Source: Eucalyptus grandis (lineage: Eukaryota; Streptophyta; Magnoliopsida; Myrtales; Myrtaceae). From it: a DNA stretch of 64,000 nucleotides. This document shows, piece by piece, positions 1 through 11,829 of this stretch. The stretch's first letter is position 1, and the number at the start of each line of letters is the position of its first letter. The stretch covers positions 24,234,520 through 24,298,519 of the forward strand of contig NC_052615.1 in the NCBI RefSeq assembly GCF_016545825.1, given 5' to 3'. A program made the position numbers and the translations under genes. Below the pieces are notes generated by a model. The model did no database searches, was not told where the DNA came from, and saw only the letters and a program-made list of their open reading frames with translations.

Positions 1-430
1 TCATCACTAATTAGCTCTTCAACAGATTTTCACCTTTCAAGTACTTAATGTACACTTCATCATAAGTCCCACAATACATAATCTGATTTCATTATATATA
101 TATATATACCTACTGTTTTCACACTATTAAAAGAAAAGGGAAAGCCTTCAATGAATCATTTAAGTGATGTTGAAAAAATTTATTTATAAAAGGACAATTT
201 GCAAAAAGAAAATTTTTAAGGGAAAATCAAACTAAGGATAAAAATATATTAAGCATTAAATAGTTGTTCATTGAAAATGTCCTAGAGGAGCTTGAGCTCT
301 TCTTTTTTTCCTTTTTTTTTTTTTTTTGCAAATATGACGATAATATAAATACTTATGGTGCACTTTGTTCAACATTTTGAAAGCTCATCAAGGAAATGCA
401 AAACAACTTAGCCTAAAGGGCTTTAGGGGG
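1..430. other. AT-rich intergenic stretch, no gene seen
   Basis: Low-complexity AT-rich DNA with a short (TA)n run near 95-110 and a T-run near 303-327. I see no coding signal on either strand. Confidence 0.6.
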
Positions 431-799
431 AAATGCAAAGACTGTTTGGAAATTCTGCTTGTAGAACTTGTTTTGAGAGAATTATTATATGGTAGAAAAC
501 ACATTTGAAATGCCCATTTGGTGATTAATCTAAACTTTTGAATTTTTGTTTTTTAAAATTATAAAAATAATGTTTGCGACTTTTTTAATTTATATTTGAC
601 AACAATGTTGAAGATGTTGTGTAGACAATTTTATTATAATTAAAATTTCTTTTTTATGCTAAAAAATATCAAATGAAAAAATTTTACATTCTCTCTTTCT
701 CAATTACAAGAGGAATACTTTCATTACAATAAACATGGTAACAAATGCTTCGAGGAGAGGAACTCATTATCCTTAAAAATTACAAACATCCTTAACTAT

Positions 800-2130
800 T
801 TCCTAAATTCATAGCTATTTGATCACGTAAACATGCCATGCCAAATGCTACGTCATCATTTGAAGCATTACCTTCCTCATTTATACCATCAAAATCTATT
901 ATATATAAATTGGTATTCAAATCCACTTCAGCAAAATGCGCATCATTCATGACATTTCTTCGTATATAATTGTACAAAGTTATCGCTACTATCACAATTT
1001 TCACTTGTTTTATTTATGGAAAACTTGGCATACTCTTTTGGAATCTCCCACTTCTTCTTCACTATGCCAAAAGCTCGCTCAATTTCTTGTCGTAGTGAGG
1101 AGTGAGCATAGTTGAACACTTCTTTATAACTTGTCGGTTGAGGACCTCATTGAAACTCAAGCAAATGATATTTAACTTCTTTATATGACCTCAGATAACC
1201 TGTGGAATTTAGATATCCAACATCTACCAAATAATATTTACCTACACAAAAACGTTGTAAATATAATCAACATACGACACGTACATATATTAATGTGTAA
1301 AAACCATTAATTAATGAACCTTTCATAGGATGAGAAAATTGTAAATCATGTCTCATAATGGCTTCATAAAAGATACGAGTATCATGAGCCATTCCCTCCC
1401 AACAGGCCCAAACATAAGTAAATTCCATGTTAAAATTACACTTGGCCATTATATTATGTGTCGATGTTCCTTTTCGATTGATAAAATGAAGTTGTTCACT
1501 CATAGTACCATCACTGAAATATGAATACTATCTATAGTTCAATGTAGTCCTAAAATAAGAACAAAACTATTTTTTGTTTATATTTAGTTCATCTTTTATA
1601 TTGTATAATCATAACTTACCTTATAATGTGGAAAAAAAAATCTTGTATTATTCTTGATCTTATTTAGAACTTTCCTAAATTGATGATCGGATGGTTGGAT
1701 CAAATCTGCTCCCATTTCACATATTTTATTCTAAACTAAGCTAAATACCTGCATATCATTTCCTCATAATGCTAAAAGCGTTCTTGTTCTAACTTACCTA
1801 TATTATGTCCTAAAATATGAAAATACAATCTTAGCATTCAGCAACATCAATATTCCTACCGTGTCACTAAATCATGCATTAAATTCTTAAACACAATTCT
1901 ATCTATTCTAGACATTCGATAAAACCTTTCAGGATGAGCATCTATGCCCATCAACTCTCTTAACCATGCATTTCATGTATATGATGAAGTCATGCACAGT
2001 ATTTTTTGACCATATGTTGCTTGATAAATACCGTAGGTATGTGCAGCTGCACAAAGTTGCCAATATTCTTCTTTCTATTTTTCATAGTTTTCCCTTTCAG
2101 GAGAATTATTCATAACTGGTTAAAGTAACA
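800..2130 (-). pseudogene. Harbinger-type DDE nuclease (transposase) relic
   Basis: Would cut and rejoin DNA during transposition. Reading right to left: an N-terminal helical part (RELMGIDAHPERFYRM, near 1960-1910); the central block KGTSTHNIMAKCNFNMEF ... WEGMAHDTRIF (1503-1330), whose AHD gives one catalytic Asp; YYLVDVGYLNSTGYLRSY (about 1237-1180) with the next Asp; then NYAHSSLRQEIERAFGIVKK (about 1115-1050) with the catalytic Glu region, and a C-terminal LYNYIRR (about 960). Order and spacing match plant PIF/Harbinger nucleases (often annotated as ALP1-like). Stops and frame changes separate the blocks, and the usual GAIDGT start of the core is not readable, so this is a dead copy. It faces the same way as the Myb/SANT ORF upstream. 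Confidence 0.85.
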
Positions 2131-2203
2131 AAATAGAATTAGAATAAGAGATATAACAAATTATCTAAATTATCCATCAACAAAAAACACTTATCAATAT
2201 CAT

Positions 2204-2212
<9 letters not shown>

Positions 2213-2257
<45 letters not shown>
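2213..2257. repeat. (TA)n microsatellite
   Basis: An almost uninterrupted TA run of about 42 bp lies between the nuclease and Myb/SANT relics of the transposon. Confidence 0.95.
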
Positions 2258-2258
<1 letters not shown>

Positions 2259-2460
2259 TATGCAAACTCCACTTGACACACACAAAAAAAAAAAACACCA
2301 ATTGGAAACAAGTCTCACAATATAGCATAAATATGTCTCGATGACTAGTACAAATATGTCTCACATTACAACATTACATCTAGTACAAATATGTCTCACA
2401 TTACAACATTACATATGAAAAAAATTCAAATAAGTAGCAAACATCCTAGTGACAATTACG

Positions 2461-3400
2461 CTATGCGAACTTATACTTGAGCAATGCGACTTTTTCTTGA
2501 TCATCATCCAAGTTTATGAAGATTTGCCTATTATCTTTCTTTTCTAAAAAATAATCTAGTGCAAAAAAGTATAACTCTTGGTCTTCCTTAATCTTAGGTA
2601 TATCTTTCAACATCTCTATGAGTTTCTTGTAAGGATCAAACTTTTTGGCATAGCTTCTATTTTCAATAGCTGAACAAATTATCTCCATTTGCATTGCTAG
2701 CTTATTAGTTGTACTCAATTTCTTTTGTTTCTGTCCTTGAAATTGCCTCACTGTACTCTACATCATTCTTTAATCGTTTCAAGGTTGTTCCTAAGTCTTT
2801 TCAAAAACCACATTGCACTCTATATTATCATCAGTAAATCTTGCACAATCACTGATGTTAAATTGTGTGGCCACAACATCCTCATCACACACATAAGCCT
2901 TGTGCGAGATTCCATATGATGCTTCCAATGGCAACAATATCTCCAAACATTCTATCCAACAAAACTTGAAGATCCAAATGTATATCTTTCATTATAAAAG
3001 CTCTAACCTTAGGATTTTCTTGTTATAACAACCATTTTTGTGAGTTTTATAGAAAAAATATGAACTTAAAAAGAATTAACAAAAGAAGGAAAAAAAAACC
3101 TGAATTTTCCTTTCCCACCATTCATCACTTGCATCAATAGTATTCTTTTTTGGATCCCATCCTAATCCAGTTTCCTTTAAGATCATTGTCCTCCATCTTT
3201 TCCTATCTTTCTTAAGATTATCTCACTTACTCTTCATTTAATCTTTATCATACTTTTTGCCCATTAGGTCCTCAAACTTCTTAATTATCCATCCATCCCT
3301 TTTGTTATTTGCAGGACGATTGCCATTGTCAATTTGTTCAACGCACAACTTACAAAATTCAACATCTTCAGGGCTCCAAAATGCTTTTTTCGTTTGATGA
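2461..3400 (-). pseudogene. Myb/SANT-like DNA-binding protein relic (transposon ORF1)
   Basis: Partner protein of PIF/Harbinger elements; it binds the transposon ends and helps bring in the nuclease. The Myb_DNA-bind_3 domain is readable from about 3390: FWSPEDVEFCKLCVEQIDNG, then GWIIKKFEDLMGKKYDKD, a stop, and further on TGLGWDPKKNTIDASDEWWE (about 3170-3110). A likely GT-AG intron follows near 3105. The C-terminal half closes with ALDYFLEKKDNRQIFINLDD (to 2461), which is typical for the family. Two in-frame stops break the domain, at 3238-3240 (TAA where CAA is usual) and 3223-3225 (TGA where TGG is usual). Both are transitions. Confidence 0.85.
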
Positions 3401-3599
3401 ACTTGTCATCTACTAATAAATGCAACATAAACAAATGCATGAGTTTCGGGACAATAGACAACATATGCAATCCACATTGAATTGCTTTTTTTCAATTTTA
3501 GATATTTGTAACCTTTTGCTAAATTCAAAAGTAAGTAGTCAAGAGACAATAACTTTAAAAGATGTCATTATGAACTCAATCTCCATACATTTGAAGATG

Positions 3600-5200
3600 A
3601 GATGAGACAGATTCAATCTTGCATTGATTTAATGCTCATAGCCTTAAGTTAGCTACTACATTATGCCAGTGGTAGGTTGATAAGCATTCTAGTAATCACC
3701 GATTGTGCCTCTTCCGAGAGCAAGCTTCATTTTTATGTACTTTTTCTTGGTGCGGGGTGTTAGACACAATAGCGTTCTTTTTTTAGCATTTGCAATATTC
3801 AATTATAGCAAAGCAATCGACAAGTGATCATGGATGAGGGAGAAGGAATAATATGGTGGCAGAAGATGTAGAGAAAGGCTTTCACATTAGAGGAGTGTAT
3901 CAGCATAACAATCTCTAGATGATCATAGGGTAGAGCATCATTTTTCACATTTTTAACTTGAGCCTAGAGCAATGCAAAGGAGATCGGATCGGTTGGGAGC
4001 TGGAATAGGAATTGAATAAAATTTAACTTAGTGATCATTTTGAAGCATAGAGCTTGAAGAATAAGAATCTCTGAAAGACCAAAATTGAATCCCACCAAGC
4101 AAAATGAAAGAAATTAATGGGTGAGGAAAAGGTTAAGAAGCTGAAAAGAAATTGAATGAAAGAGGGAAGAAATAATAGGTTCAGAACTCCAGCTCTATAA
4201 AAAGGAAGAAAAAAGAAACAAGACCAAATTCTTTTCACAAGCAATTAATAGATGGACACAAATGGAGGAAATTGTTAGGTTGACGAGATCAGGAACCAAC
4301 GTTGCTTCCTCTACCTACTCATCGCTTTCTCATTGCCACCACCAAACACAACCTATAATCCATGACTCTCACTAACTTTCAGCCTTAGTGAAGCCATAAC
4401 ATTTATACGCCATCTCATTCCCCAATTAGATTTTTCCTAGCAAGAAAATAGTCTATTATTTAGAATCCCAATTCACTAGTCACTAAAAAGCCAAAAAAAA
4501 AAAAAAAACTGGGATATACCGAGAGAAAAATTATGAACAAAAAAATCGAAGCCAAACAATTTGGGAAAAAAATTATGAGTAGATAAAAACTCCAAGACAA
4601 ATATAATTCATAACAACCACAAATGGAAATCATTATCACCATCACTGAAAACTCAATCATCACAACAAAAACGACAAGCACGATGAAAAAAGAGGGAGGG
4701 CTTTGGTTACTTCTCATATCTAAGCTATCGGAAGCGGATCCACCAGACGGAGGGGGGAGAGGAGAGCCGTACTTGCAAAGGATGAGCACTTGAGTGACAG
4801 AAGGAAGAGCACAATCAAGCGAGAAGCAGTCATCACAAGGGAGAGAGCGATGGAAGGGTATAGAGCTATGGAATGGTGTGGAGAGAACGAGATCTAGGGT
4901 TTTAGTTTTCAAAATGAGTAAAAGTGGTTTTTCAATAAAGTTTTGAAGACAAAATAGGCAACTTACTAATTTTCATTAAATGAGCCCTTCAGCATTTTGA
5001 AAATGCTAAAAGCTCAAAGTAAGTCCCCACCTGCCTTGAATTTTCAATATTCCCAATGCTAACTTTCACTTGAAAACCTCTAAGGAGATGGTTGCCAAAC
5101 ACCCCAATTTTTCCCCAATGGGCATTTGGGGTTGCAATTGGCTTTTAAAATGCTAAACCAAACACACTCTTAAGAGTTCTTAAACAAAAGCCTCATTGAC
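3600..5200. other. Non-coding part of transposon 1 and its right flank
   Basis: No protein family recognised. A minus-strand reading frame at 4460-4912 exists but its composition (Ser/Phe-rich, then a poly-Phe tract from an A-run) looks accidental. Confidence 0.4.
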
Positions 5201-5214
5201 AAAGTATCCAAACA

Positions 5215-5665
5215 AAGCAAATCCTAAAGGGATTGAGGGGGTCATACTTCCCAAGAAGAGAGCAAGAAATTTATTCTACAAGCTTTAGCTACTGAATCCA
5301 CTACACATTTTGTGAATCGGCCATGATGGACCAAAGAGATATTTTCAAAAGAGCCCAACAAGAATTTAGCCTGCTCCATTATAGCCTTAATTTCCTACCA
5401 CACGTGATCTTCTTTGACCATCGCATCTGCAAGCTCAACACAATCAGTCTCCAGTTGTAGACTTTTCTCTTTCTTCAACTAAAGCAGCTTCAAAGCTTTA
5501 GGCATGGCCAATGCCTCCGTCTAAATCGCCGATGAGGCTAGATCATTTTTAGTTAAACCGTCAGGAAAGGTCCATGTAATATCTCGAATAACCCCCACAA
5601 TGGCACATTCCTCTGCTCCTTCAACATAAGCTCCATCAATGTTGATTTTTAAGGTAAGTGCCTTC
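5215..5665 (-). pseudogene. LINE ORF2 RNase H domain, fragment A1
   Basis: Minus-strand translation gives LKINIDGAYVEGAEECAIVG at the right end and then a long RNase H-like (RVT_3) domain with LETDCVELADAMVKEDHVW and the SVAKACRINFLLSSW end. This is the C-terminal domain of plant LINE ORF2 proteins, and it contains stops. It directly continues the LINE fragment at 8532-9310: that piece ends in AQLTQNW and this piece picks up at the segment just before LKINIDG, as in the LINE at 22.3-26.9 kb. The 2.9-kb LTR-like repeat between them is therefore an insertion. Confidence 0.8.
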
Positions 5666-5670
5666 AGTAG

Positions 5671-8526
5671 TGTTTCAACTAACCTCGAGTGTACCACCTA
5701 GGGTTTAACTAATGGACTACTAAGCCTAAACTTAGCTCGGGCTCTCCCAAGTCTATACCAATTCGTGACTCAAGTTCAAGTATTTAGCATGCAAAAGATT
5801 ATTAGCCAGAAGTCGTCACTAATCTATTCTTTGGTGGGTCAATTAGAAACCCAAGCAAAGTAACATAACATTACTTCTATGAACCAGAGATTGTGAGTTC
5901 GGGGACTTGATTACACCAGATTTCTCTAATTCCCTTTCGGTACCATTATTTTTATTTTCAAAAAAAAAAAAATCTTTGCAAGCAGACTGGATTGATTTTA
6001 ATTTACTTTCCTAACATATGAGGTGACCATGCGGGTGCGCAAATCACCAATTTAACACCCAAGAAAGTAATAAATAAATTACGGGACTTACCTCGTAGCA
6101 ACAAAAATCATATGTGATATTAGGTCAGAATTCATATCGACAACCTACATATGATTTCTAATTAACACACAATCACTCAATATATTAGGATTTTCTCTTG
6201 TTTAATGAAATCTAAGCTACATGTCATGCAATTTAAATAAATGACCTAATTCTAATGACGTATAATTTCTAATTAAATGGACCCAACAATAATTACTAAA
6301 TAACATGAATTTCATGAACCTAATTCTATATGACATGTGCATGATATTTTTGTATTTTTTATAAAAATTCGTAATTAAAAATTGCTAAAAATAAAAATTC
6401 TACCTAAAGTGAAATATTATCTATAGACTAACCTAAATCCTATCTTAACCTATATAGATATCTCAAAAAGCAATTCAATGCAAAGATGTTGTTTAGTCTA
6501 AATATTATCTAAACATGCATCCTTAAAAAGGTAGCAAAACTATTATATCAGGCAAATCTATCTACGAAACTAATTCTAATCTACATGATGTGCATTTTTT
6601 TTGTATTTTCAGCACAAATAAAGCAATTAAAGCAAAGGAAGCACTAAATCATTTAGAATCATGAAAGATATCATCCATTGTTCAAATTAGGAAAACAATA
6701 TCTAATCAACTTTCTAATTTCACAAATAAAATCGATAAATTAATCTTAAGCCTTAAAGATCAAAATATCAATCTTATTCCTGCGTGATTAATTATTCCAT
6801 CTAAAACCTTATAGATGGAAAAAAAAAATCGATGTGTGGTTGCGGATTAGAAAACAAATCCTAATGGAAATTGTGCCTATTACCTGAGGAGATGTCAATA
6901 TGCAGCAAGTAGGAAATAAAATATTCAAATTATTTTGTATAAGAAAGTTTACCAAATTTGAATATTGTATGGATATTGCTTCCCAATTCGAATTTGTCGA
7001 CGGCTCACGAACAGTGGTTCACGGTAGCACGGCTATGACGATGGTTCAGCCAAGTATCTCGGGAGCAGCTGAACTGGCTGAACTTGGCAATGGACTTCTT
7101 CTCGAATGCGGATGTCGTGTGGCTTGCCAGCCGAAGTCCTCAATTGCCACTTCCCTTCCGATTGTCTTTTATTTCTAGGACTCACGGCTATGACTTTCTC
7201 TGACGATATATTATTGACTTGGGTTAGCAAGATGTGATGGAAAAGGACAAAACCCACCTCTTAGGACTCATGGCCTTCAATCCTCATCTTGGATGAATCG
7301 GTTTCTCGATGATGGAGATAATATCGGCAACTAAGAAGGGATCGTCCGAAAAATCCAGCAAAGATGGTAGCTCTGGTGTCTTGCTAGAGAATCTCCAACG
7401 ACCAGATCGACAAAGTAGGGACGCCGTCAATGGGGCAACGACGCACAACAGATCGATGTGTGGTCTCAGAGCAGTAGCGTCAACATCGGCATCGCTGAAG
7501 GGAGCGGCAACGGAGTCGTGGCGAAGACTGAGAGGGAGCTATGTCTTTGTGGGTGCAATGAACTTCACGACCAGCGACGCAACAGACTCGTCAGAACGGG
7601 CTAGAAATCAGCGCAGCAAGTCGTCTCTGGAACAAAGAGTGTGGCATCAGCATGAGACCCGCGGCGGGAGCGTTGGTCGTCGGGAGTGAAGCGTGGCAAG
7701 TTGATGAAAGCAAGGTCACGGCCAAGACGGGGCTCGACCGCGACACGCTTTCTCCGTCTCTACCTCTCTCAAAAACTGCCGTATATTTTCTATGTGTGTC
7801 CGAGAGCCCCCTTTTTTCTATCTGTCTTCTTGTGCTTTTATTGTGCCCTTCTTGCACCTCAGAACCAGTAAGAAAAGATTGTCCCTTCTCTCTTTCCTGT
7901 TTTGTTTCTAAACGCAATAAAAGTGGGCACCAAAATATCACAAAATAATGTTGACTTCCTGTTCTACTCATGTCCGCCGTCAATCAAGGGCACAATACTC
8001 AATTCTCTCTTCACAGATTGGTCAGAGAATAGGCCATTTCGTGCCCTTGCGCTAACCAAATATACGATAAGGATATGCAAGGTATATTGCTCAAGATCAA
8101 ATATGCTTCCGCGCATGATATTACCTCTTATTATTTTGATATTTCATCTGAAATCTTCCAATCTACTGCGAAATATATCGCATGAATATATAAAAGATTT
8201 ACCGAATATTTGAAGAATAATACGAATCATTTTCGAAAATATCAAATCGCCATTCTTCTTAAGTCAATTTTCAGTTATCATAGAATAACGGGCTAGGGCC
8301 AATTCCCTCTCCCTATGGGCTTAGTCCAACTTGTCAGATTAAAGCTTAGAACCATCAATTGAAACCCATCTGTGAACTAGTCCAATACAAGTGCAATAAA
8401 AAAAAAATCCTAAAACTATATGCTACACAATTTAATTTTAATTTTTTTGTTTAGGGATTAAAAATTAATCCATAATTTTCTATACAATAAATAAATGATC
8501 AAGTCGCCAAAATTTAAGTGTCAATA
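5671..8526. mobile_element. Solo-LTR-like element, family R1, copy A
   Basis: Begins TGTTTCAACTAACC and ends AAGTGTCAATA. The copy at 17443-19193 begins TGTCACAACCTC and ends TTAGGTGTCAACA, so the TG...CA ends of an LTR are visible. The bases just outside are AGTAG (5666-5670) and AGCAG (8527-8531), a 5-bp target duplication with one transition. It sits inside a LINE fragment. The interior shares long colinear stretches with copies at 17.4 and 54.4 kb (for example ACTAAGCCTAAACTTAG, and a string of ATGACATGCA-type words). Its part 6990-7950 is GC-richer and has open frames, but no known protein. No gag or pol lies within it, so it is a solo LTR or a very large non-autonomous element. Orientation is not fixed. 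Confidence 0.65.
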
Positions 8527-8531
8527 AGCAG

Positions 8532-9310
8532 GATCCAATTTTGTGTCAACTGAGCTGTTTTTGAGTGAAGTTTCAAGCTTTGATGGTTCCATTTGCTGAA
8601 ATTTCTAAGTGACATTCTTGCCGAGTTGATTAGGGCTTTCAGATTTGGGGGAAGTCTTCGAAACACAAAGTTATTCCCCTCTTTACACAAAAACCACAAG
8701 AGAGTTGCGGCTTCTTCAAAAGTCATCAAGTTCTCTCGCGGTTCAATTAAGTCTTGGAGCCGTATCTCTATTCACGTGATATTGTGATGCGATGCTTGAA
8801 TTTTAACCTAAGGGTCCGACCAAATTGAATTGGTCCATGAATAGAGCAAGAACCGGTGTTTTATAGATTCCACTTCCTAGTCACAAAATGGACATGCTAG
8901 CCAAGTTATAATTTTTCCCGGTAAAGATTTTATGTTCAGGGGAGTGAATTTTGACATATGCTCCATATTAAGATCTTAACTCTAGAGGGGTCTTCATACT
9001 CCAAATACGATTCCATAATTTACAAGGCATCTGGAAAGAAGATGTTGCTTGCATGTTGTGTTGTGGATACTTTTCATTGAGTAGGTACCTGATTTGGAAG
9101 CCATCCACATCAATTTATCTTGTGTGGCACAAGAGCTAAGTAGCACTACAAGAACTTTGTTCACTATTTGTTCATCAAACATTCCGATGAGCATGTCAAC
9201 ATCCTACTTTCTCTCTTCTTGTATAATCAAACTAGCAACTTTAGTTGGGTCCCTAGAGATGGTCGGTCCCCTTATAATACCTTGTTTTAGCCACCTATCT
9301 TCCTAGTTAT
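8532..9310 (-). pseudogene. LINE ORF2 C-terminal part, fragment A2
   Basis: Minus-strand frames give GLKQGIIRGPTISRDPTKVA (9310 side), DKLMWMASKSGTYSMKS, then LACPFCD and VESIKHRFLLYSW (the zinc-binding zf-RVT region), and finally LLWFLCKEGNNFVF (about 8700). The same blocks in the same order occur in the LINE at 25.4-26.2 kb. Frameshifts and stops are frequent. No endonuclease or polymerase domain is present, so this LINE copy is 5'-truncated near 9310. Its 3' remainder lies beyond the LTR insertion at 5215-5665. Confidence 0.8.
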
Positions 9311-11550
9311 TGATATTCTCTCCACTACCTATTAATCATGTATTAACCTCGATGCCTATTAGTAGATTATTTGATAATATTATAAACATATATTAACCTA
9401 TCATACAAGACTAACCATAACTTGCATATTGTCTTAATAAGAAAGGCGGGAATTTAGGTGCCTTAGATAATATTTTTGTTCTCGGGAACAATTTCTATTC
9501 AAAAATAGTTTTTCTCATTTCTATCCCCCGGACAAATTTCTAAGCAAAAGAATGCATTTACGAAATGCACAAAATTTCTATTAAAAAAAAAAAAAGAATA
9601 GAAATGCATTTGATATGACCCTAAAAATTTTATTCCCAATTTTTTTCATTTTATTATAAAAATGTTGATAGAGACTTAACAATATAAAACTGGAGTTTTG
9701 TAAGGATTTAATTGATCAAGATATTCTAAGATGGCCTCAAAAATTCCAACATAATAGTTAGTCAAATATGGATGACTTGAAACGACAACAAAAAGTCCGT
9801 TGGTTTATTACTCACAATACGATGAGGTTGACAGTAAATCTTTGGGCATTACAATAAACAAATGTGTAGACCTTTTGAGCTTTTTTTGCTGCAAGATGAA
9901 GAGCAACCGCTACTTGGCAGAATGGGCAATGATAGAAGAACTAAGGATGGAGGTGATCTTAAAGTTGGTGCACTTATTTACACAAACTCATCAAACCTTC
10001 AAGTAAATGACATCGAAAATCCATGGAGCACAAGCTAATTCAACTGCTATGAACACAAGACAAATGGTAAGGCAAAAAACTTATTTCAAACCATCTAAAT
10101 TTCCATTAAAACATAATTGCATATAATCTTAAAGAATTTTTAATATAATCTTAAGAGAAGAAAACCAGAGTTACCAAACTTTCGCTAGCATTGTCTCTAA
10201 AAGAAAACAATATTTAAAAATCCATAAAGTAAAGCCCTAAAAGTTTATTCAATTTTGAATCCAATTTTCATCAAAATATTTTCACTTTTTTTTTGTCAAA
10301 CTAATTAAAAACTAGAATTAACACTAAGATTTAGTAAAACTACTCATTCTAATTTCTAAATTTTTTCTTAATTTTTGAATATTTTTATTTCTTGTTTTTT
10401 ATTCTGAAAAAGGGGGCATTGGATTGAGAGTCAGGAGATCAGACCCCATGTTGATCGTGTAAAGACGAGTATTAGGTCGTCTTGAACTTGTTTTTCTAAA
10501 ATGACATTATTTCTCTTTTCATTCTCGAAAGGCATGCGAAATCGTTTCGTAGCATATCTTTTTTCTTTTCTTCTCTTCTCCTTTCTTTTCTTTTCTTTGA
10601 TTAACTCGAATTTCTGGGCCAGCAAAATTGGTTGCCGAGAAGGGTGATGAGTACTTGGCGAGTAGCAAGGATAGTGCATGCTTTAGAAGGATGGAACGTG
10701 AACAGAGTGTGGAAGCATGATGTTCGACATAGAGGAAGCATGGGAAGCGAGCCTCCAGCACGAGTTCTGCCCGCGGGGCGCACTCGGCCATGTGAAGCAA
10801 CAAGAGCCTAAATCGGAAAGAAGAGGCGTGAGGGTTTAGGAGCGACATATAACTGTAGAGCTTGTTAATGTTGCGAGATATGTGAATTTAATTCTTAAGT
10901 TTTTAGCACTCAGTTTGTGCTTGTTGCTCAAGAGTGTACTCATTCAACATTCTCATTCCGAAATAATGATTATATCAGTAAATTATTTCGGTTTCTTTTT
11001 CACGTATATGAATGCAAAATTGGGTCAATCATTCTTGTCATTTATTTATAATTTAAATATGAGATAATATGTACAATCTCGAAAATTTAAGTTTCTGCGT
11101 ACACACGCAATGCATGTGTACTTTTACTGGTAATACTTTTCGAAATTGAATGAATTGGAAACTATTTTTCAGATAAAATTGATTACATCACTTGAAATAA
11201 TTGATTAATGAAAAATATTTTTACCATGGATAACAATTTATATCTAAACATTTTTAGAGATGATGAAAATATTTTTTGTTCATTCATTTTTGTAGACGAC
11301 ACAAGCAATTATTTTGAGAAAAATATTTTCTAAATTATTCCCTTTTTGCACACTTAAGAGAAAACCTAAATACTGCCCTTCTATACGGAACTGAAAAGGT
11401 TTTTTTTAATTACTCGATTGAATGTTATGAATGATAAAACACAGGATCATAATTCGACGGATCTCTTGTCGGGCAGGTGCTATTTGGGCCCATAAGATAC
11501 TCAAAAACAGCGTGATGGGTTCGGTTGAATCCCGTCCATTAAATTATAGC
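9311..11550. other. Gene-free AT-rich stretch
   Basis: Nothing recognisable. Short A-runs (9583-9596) and a C/T-rich patch (10555-10605) occur. A minus-strand frame at 10519-10848 has no family resemblance and ends in a Lys/Glu run encoded by the C/T-rich patch, so it is likely accidental. Confidence 0.5.
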
Positions 11551-11552
11551 CC

Positions 11553-11822
11553 TATATAAGTCGTCTGGTCCCTATTCGAACCATCTCTGAGGAAGAGAAA
11601 GAGGGCATTTAGGCGTCACGGGACGATAGTGAGCAGTGTTGTTGGCAGCAGTGGGGTGGTCTGAGGCGGCGGGAACGGCGGTAGGTGGTGAGGGAGGATG
11701 GTGGTAGACTTGGGTTGAGATGTTGGCTCTGTGGGTGTTTTGGGGCTGGAGTCTTTCGGGGCTTTCTTCATTAGATGGGCCTTGTAGTCGTTCTAACCAA
11801 GCTGAGGTATGAGATATATATT
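11553..11822 (+). promoter_or_regulatory. Possible promoter and first exon without a known product
   Basis: CCCTATATAAG at 11550-11560 is a good TATA box and is followed 30-50 bp later by a purine-rich leader (GAGGAAGAGAAAGAGGG) and a GC-rich 200-bp stretch that stands out from the AT-rich surroundings. An ATG near 11718 opens about 30 codons running to GCTGAG, then GTATGA (near 11815), which looks like a splice donor. I cannot find a following exon or name a product. It may be a promoter relic, a non-coding RNA start or chance. Confidence 0.3.
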
Positions 11823-11829
11823 CTAAGAA

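Larger units (their letters stand above)
440..5172 (-). mobile_element. PIF/Harbinger DNA transposon, decayed (element 1)
   Basis: Both hallmark proteins of this superfamily are present as relics on the minus strand: a Myb/SANT-like DNA-binding ORF (2461-3400) and a DDE nuclease ORF (800-2130). The outer limits are tentative. Reading inward on the minus strand from about 5172 the sequence starts GAGTGTGTTTGGTTTAGC, and on the plus strand near 441 it reads GACTGTTTGGAAATTCTGC. These could be degraded terminal inverted repeats, and both ends also carry AAATGCCCATT a little further in. The base triplet outside the right end is TTA, the usual target of this family, but the left side is not a clean match. 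The stretch 3600-5170 has no protein I recognise. It includes a GC-richer segment (4700-4910) that may be the element's transcribed leader. Confidence 0.6.

Noticed and set aside
4460..4912. 150-codon minus-strand frame with a hydrophobic end
   Set aside because: The hydrophobic end is partly a translated A-run; no domain or splice context. Probably the leader of the PIF element.
7300..7990. Open frames on both strands in a GC-rich patch (126 and 130 codons)
   Set aside because: Inside the R1 LTR-like element; low complexity, no domain, and a comparable GC-rich patch in copy C lacks the same frame.
10519..10848. 109-codon minus-strand frame
   Set aside because: Ends in a Lys/Glu run from a C/T-rich patch; no family, no promoter or splice features.
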